64,000 nucleotides of DNA from Brenneria izadpanahii. GTDB lineage: Bacteria; Pseudomonadota; Gammaproteobacteria; Enterobacterales; Enterobacteriaceae. The position numbers and the translations under genes are program-made. Below, in pieces: positions 61,627-64,000 of the stretch (position 1 is its first letter; every line of letters starts with the position of its first letter). The notes beneath the pieces were generated by a model. The model was not told the origin of the DNA and did no database searches. It saw nothing but the letters and a program-made list of their open reading frames with translations. The stretch lies in NCBI RefSeq assembly GCF_017569925.1, contig NZ_CP050854.1:5146001-5210000 (forward strand). Reading direction: 5' to 3'.

Positions 61627-61749
61627 ATGCTGGATTCTTTAATTTCCGTGGTGACACACGGCGCTGAAATAGGCTCAGCGGCAAGCCATACGCCGCAGAC
61701 GGCTATCGCAGCAATACTGTGTGCCGCTCTGATTAACTTCTTTAGTTAA
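61627..61749 (+). CDS. yshB: Small membrane protein YshB
   Basis: A 40-residue protein, MLDSLISVVTHGAEIGSAAS followed by HTPQTAIAAILCAALINFFS. The second half, with the HTPQTA-x-AA-x-LCAA pattern and one hydrophobic helix, matches enterobacterial YshB, and the position between glnG and hemN is the same as in E. coli. A strong GGGAGGAG lies 5-12 bases before the ATG. The function is not established; work on Salmonella YshB suggests a role inside host cells. A terminator follows. Confidence 0.9.
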   Translation: MLDSLISVVTHGAEIGSAASHTPQTAIAAILCAALINFFS

Positions 61750-61794
61750 TGTTCAGGCCATATCTCAGGCCTGAATCTTGACTAAAGCTGTATA

Positions 61795-61825
61795 AAACAG
61801 CCGCACAAAGCGGCTGTTTGTTTTT
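61795..61825. terminator. Terminator between yshB and hemN
   Basis: AAACAGCCGC (61795-61804) pairs perfectly with GCGGCTGTTT (61810-61819) around ACAAA and is followed by GTTTTT. It serves yshB on the plus strand. On the minus strand it lies just after the hemN stop with a weaker T-run (TTTTAT) and may serve both. Confidence 0.85.
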
Positions 61826-63197
61826 AAATCACTTTGGAAAACTGCTGCTTGCGCATTTTATCCCGCAGATAGATATCGAAGCACATACAGATATTACGAA
61901 TCAGTAAACGCCCTTTCGCCGTCACCACAAGGCCGGCGTCCTTAATCTCGACCAGCCCATCCTGCGCCAATGGGGCCAGCATGCGTAGATCCTCAGCAAA
62001 ATAGAGGCGGCAATCAATACCGTATAACGCCTCGATCGCCGCGTAATCCAGTCGGAAATTACAAATCAGGCTTTTGATTACGTCGCGTCGGATACAGTCG
62101 TCGTGCGTCAGGCGCAATCCCCGCCACAGGGCGTCGCCATGCTCGCGCACTTTGTCATAGTAGACTTTCAGTACCTTCTCATTCTGCATGTAACTATCAC
62201 CGATCATACTAATCGCCGACACGCCCATGCCCAGCAGATCGCAATCTCCCTGGGTCGTATAGCCTTGAAAATTGCGATGTAATTTCCCAGCCCGCTGAGC
62301 AATCGCCAGTTCATCATCCGGGCGGGCAAAGTGGTCCATCCCAATAAACTGGTAACCGGACTGGGTTAAGGTGGCGATGGTTTCTCGCAGAATATCCAGC
62401 TTCTGCGCCGGAGTCGGTAAATCCGCTTCCTTTATTTTCCGCTGGGCGGCAAACAGGCTGGGCAGATGGGCATAATTAAAAACGCTGAGACGATGCGGAC
62501 TCAGTTCAGCAACGCGTTGCAGAGTAAAAGCAAAACTCTCCGGCGTCTGTTTCGGCAAACCGTAAATCAAATCAATATTGGTTGACGTGAATCCAAGCGA
62601 CTTGGCCCGCTCAATCAGCGCAAAGATAAATGACTCATCCTGCTCGCGGTTTACCAGCCTTTGCACTTCTTTATTAAAGTCCTGCACGCCCATGCTAAGA
62701 CGGTTGAATCCCTCAGCATGCAGATGATCGATAATATCAAGTTCAATTTCCCGCGGATCGATCTCCAGCGATAGCTCCGCCCGCTCGGAAAACGAAAATT
62801 GATCGCGCAACAGCGACATCAAACGGCCGATCTGCGCTTTAGTCAGATAGGTGGGCGTACCGCCGCCCCAATGCATCTGCGTCACCGTTCGTCCGGCAAA
62901 TAACGGCGCACGCCGGCGAATTTCCTGCTCCAGCGCATTCAGATACTCATCGGCCTTATGCCGTTGACGCGTAACCAGCTTATTACAGCCGCAGAAATAA
63001 CACAGCCGATGGCAAAAAGGGATGTGGATATATAGCGAAAGCGGGCGGTCCGGGTAACGTGCGATCGCCTGCTGAAAAGCCGGTTCATCATAGCTTTCGC
63101 TGAACTCTAACGCGGTGGGATAAGACGTATAACGAGGCCCGGAATAATTATATTTTTGGATCAGGGCCAGATCCCAGTCGACGGCCTGCTCAGACAT
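61824..63197 (-). CDS. hemN: Oxygen-independent coproporphyrinogen III oxidase
   Basis: A 457-residue radical-SAM enzyme, the same length as E. coli HemN, that decarboxylates coproporphyrinogen III to protoporphyrinogen IX without oxygen. The Fe-S motif is PFCHRLCYFCGC (Cys-x3-Cys-x2-Cys plus an extra Cys), with MHWGGGTPTYL for SAM binding. Start 63197 (MSEQAVDWDLALIQKYNYSG) is chosen by family length; three codons earlier there is another ATG. yihI and a small membrane-protein gene lie upstream on the same strand. Confidence 0.96.
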   Translation of the reverse strand: MSEQAVDWDLALIQKYNYSGPRYTSYPTALEFSESYDEPAFQQAIARYPDRPLSLYIHIPFCHRLCYFCGCNKLVTRQRHKADEYLNALEQEIRRRAPLFAGRTVTQMHWGGGTPTYLTKAQIGRLMSLLRDQFSFSERAELSLEIDPREIELDIIDHLHAEGFNRLSMGVQDFNKEVQRLVNREQDESFIFALIERAKSLGFTSTNIDLIYGLPKQTPESFAFTLQRVAELSPHRLSVFNYAHLPSLFAAQRKIKEADLPTPAQKLDILRETIATLTQSGYQFIGMDHFARPDDELAIAQRAGKLHRNFQGYTTQGDCDLLGMGVSAISMIGDSYMQNEKVLKVYYDKVREHGDALWRGLRLTHDDCIRRDVIKSLICNFRLDYAAIEALYGIDCRLYFAEDLRMLAPLAQDGLVEIKDAGLVVTAKGRLLIRNICMCFDIYLRDKMRKQQFSKVI

Positions 63198-63269
63198 GAT
63201 GCTCACTCCTTCCAGTCTTTTTTATTATCGGGCGTCCCGCCCGCCCCTTCAGGGCGTCACATAGTGACG

Positions 63270-63446
63270 TTAAAAATGCTCCCGGCGTTTTTTTCTGGCC
63301 GAGCGCGCCGGCATCGGCGCCTGCCGCCCTTTAAAAACCGTACGATGCAGCAGAGCCTTTCGTTTCGACAGGAGCCATAGTTTGCCCAGCAGGCAAAAAA
63401 GATAAAACGCGACGAGTAATGTTAGCAGCAGGAACAACAACTTCAT
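63270..63446 (-). CDS. Predicted 58-residue single-pass membrane protein
   Basis: Between yihI and hemN an ATG four bases after the yihI stop opens a 58-codon frame. Residues 2-26 (LLFLLLTLLVAFYLFCLLG) form one strong hydrophobic helix. The rest is very basic: KLWLLSKRKALLHRTVFKGR and ARSARKKRREHF at the end. This is the topology of small inner-membrane proteins with a cytoplasmic basic tail. The spacing suggests translation coupled to yihI; no strong ribosome-binding site is visible. I do not recognise a family. Random occurrence of such an amphipathic design at a coupled position is unlikely, but expression is unproven. Confidence 0.6.
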   Translation of the reverse strand: MKLLFLLLTLLVAFYLFCLLGKLWLLSKRKALLHRTVFKGRQAPMPARSARKKRREHF

Positions 63447-63449
63447 TGA

Positions 63450-63980
63450 TTAAAAATCGTCTTTCGAACTATTACGCTTCAGAAGTTGCAGCATATCTTC
63501 CTTTTGCTCCTCTTCGTCATCGTCGCCCAGTTCAATTCCAAGCTGCTCCATCAATATATCGATGCGATCTAATGTCTCATCGACCCAGGTTTGATCTTTG
63601 GCGCTTAGCGTCTCTCCATTATCCATACGGTCCAGCAGCTCATCCAACCGAGCGTCGTTTTCCAGCTGCGCCAGCTCTTCCTCTGGCGACAGGGCGGCCG
63701 CTTTCGCTTCAGGCGCGGAAAATTTCGGCTTGGTTGTTGCTTTTTCTTTAATCCCAAGCGGAACCGGCTTCTTGCTGCCGATACGGGGATCGGCGACCTT
63801 GCGCTGCCCGGCGGCGTTACTTGCTTGTCCGGTTTCCTGAGCGCGGCTTCCCGCCGCATTACCGCGATGTTTTTTCTGCCGTTTCCGATCGCGTGCTTCC
63901 TGATTTAATTCCTCTCGGCTTTTTCTTTTCATTTTCGGTTTGGTGGCGTTACCACCAGATCCCTTAACTGGTCGGTTCAT
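63450..63980 (-). CDS. yihI: Der GTPase-activating protein YihI
   Basis: A 176-residue hydrophilic protein. The N-terminal half is basic and disordered ([33 protein letters not shown]). The C-terminal half is acidic and helical ([40 protein letters not shown]). This is the layout of E. coli YihI, which stimulates the ribosome-assembly GTPase Der and is produced early in growth. ATG 63980 is close to the right edge; the gene is complete. Confidence 0.93.
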   Translation of the reverse strand: MNRPVKGSGGNATKPKMKRKSREELNQEARDRKRQKKHRGNAAGSRAQETGQASNAAGQRKVADPRIGSKKPVPLGIKEKATTKPKFSAPEAKAAALSPEEELAQLENDARLDELLDRMDNGETLSAKDQTWVDETLDRIDILMEQLGIELGDDDEEEQKEDMLQLLKRNSSKDDF

Positions 63981-64000
63981 AATGGCGCTCTCAGGTACAC

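Overview
The window looks like a chromosomal segment of an Enterobacterales bacterium. Nearly every housekeeping protein is a close, full-length relative of an Escherichia coli protein. The gene order (gor-rlmJ-prlC-rsmJ-uspA-uspB-pitA-yhiN, uhpABCT, gmk-rpoZ-spoT-trmH-recG-xanP-yicH, typA-glnALG-yshB-hemN-yihI) mixes E. coli map blocks in a way that suits the soft-rot/plant-associated family Pectobacteriaceae (Pectobacterium, Dickeya, Brenneria and relatives). The genus cannot be fixed from the sequence alone. No phage, IS element, CRISPR array, rRNA or plasmid origin was seen.

Region 1 (1-6903) is the main accessory metabolic locus. It holds the end of a DUF1989 (urea-carboxylase-associated) gene, an XRE-cupin regulator, a complete BMP-type ABC importer (binding protein, double ATPase, two permeases) and a CE4 deacetylase of the PuuE/HpPgdA/cyclic-imidase type. 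Together they suggest uptake and hydrolysis of a purine-, pyrimidine- or cyclic-imide-like nitrogen compound. Region 2 (6945-7926) is a Phd/YefM-RelE/ParE toxin-antitoxin pair between two copies of a hairpin-forming repeat. Region 3 (7943-16135) holds ggt, eamA, katG, gor and rlmJ: glutathione, cysteine and peroxide metabolism plus an rRNA methylase.

Region 4 (16477-23058) is inserted between rlmJ and prlC relative to E. coli. It contains a DUF1266 gene, a very long membrane J-domain protein, the specialised Hsp70 HscC and a MetE-C-terminal-like methyltransferase. Region 5 (23379-30699) is prlC-rsmJ, uspA, uspB, pitA and yhiN. Region 6 (30911-33509) has a CSS-motif/EAL c-di-GMP phosphodiesterase, an OmpX/Ail-type porin gene frameshifted in its signal peptide, and tRNA-Pro(CGG). 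Region 7 (33748-38726) is the complete hexose-phosphate uptake system uhpABCT, with a striking hairpin in front of uhpT.

Region 8 (39081-52646) holds eptB, ligB, an ERIC element, the gmk-rpoZ-spoT-trmH-recG cluster, xanP under a PurR box, and yicH. Region 9 (52671-63980) holds fabY-dtd-yihX, typA, then glnA-glnL-glnG with a textbook NtrC/sigma54 control region, the small proteins YshB and an unnamed 58-residue membrane protein, hemN and yihI.

The least described parts are the putative imide/purine locus, the DUF1266/J-protein/HscC module, the repeat-flanked toxin-antitoxin pair, and the small gene between yihI and hemN.
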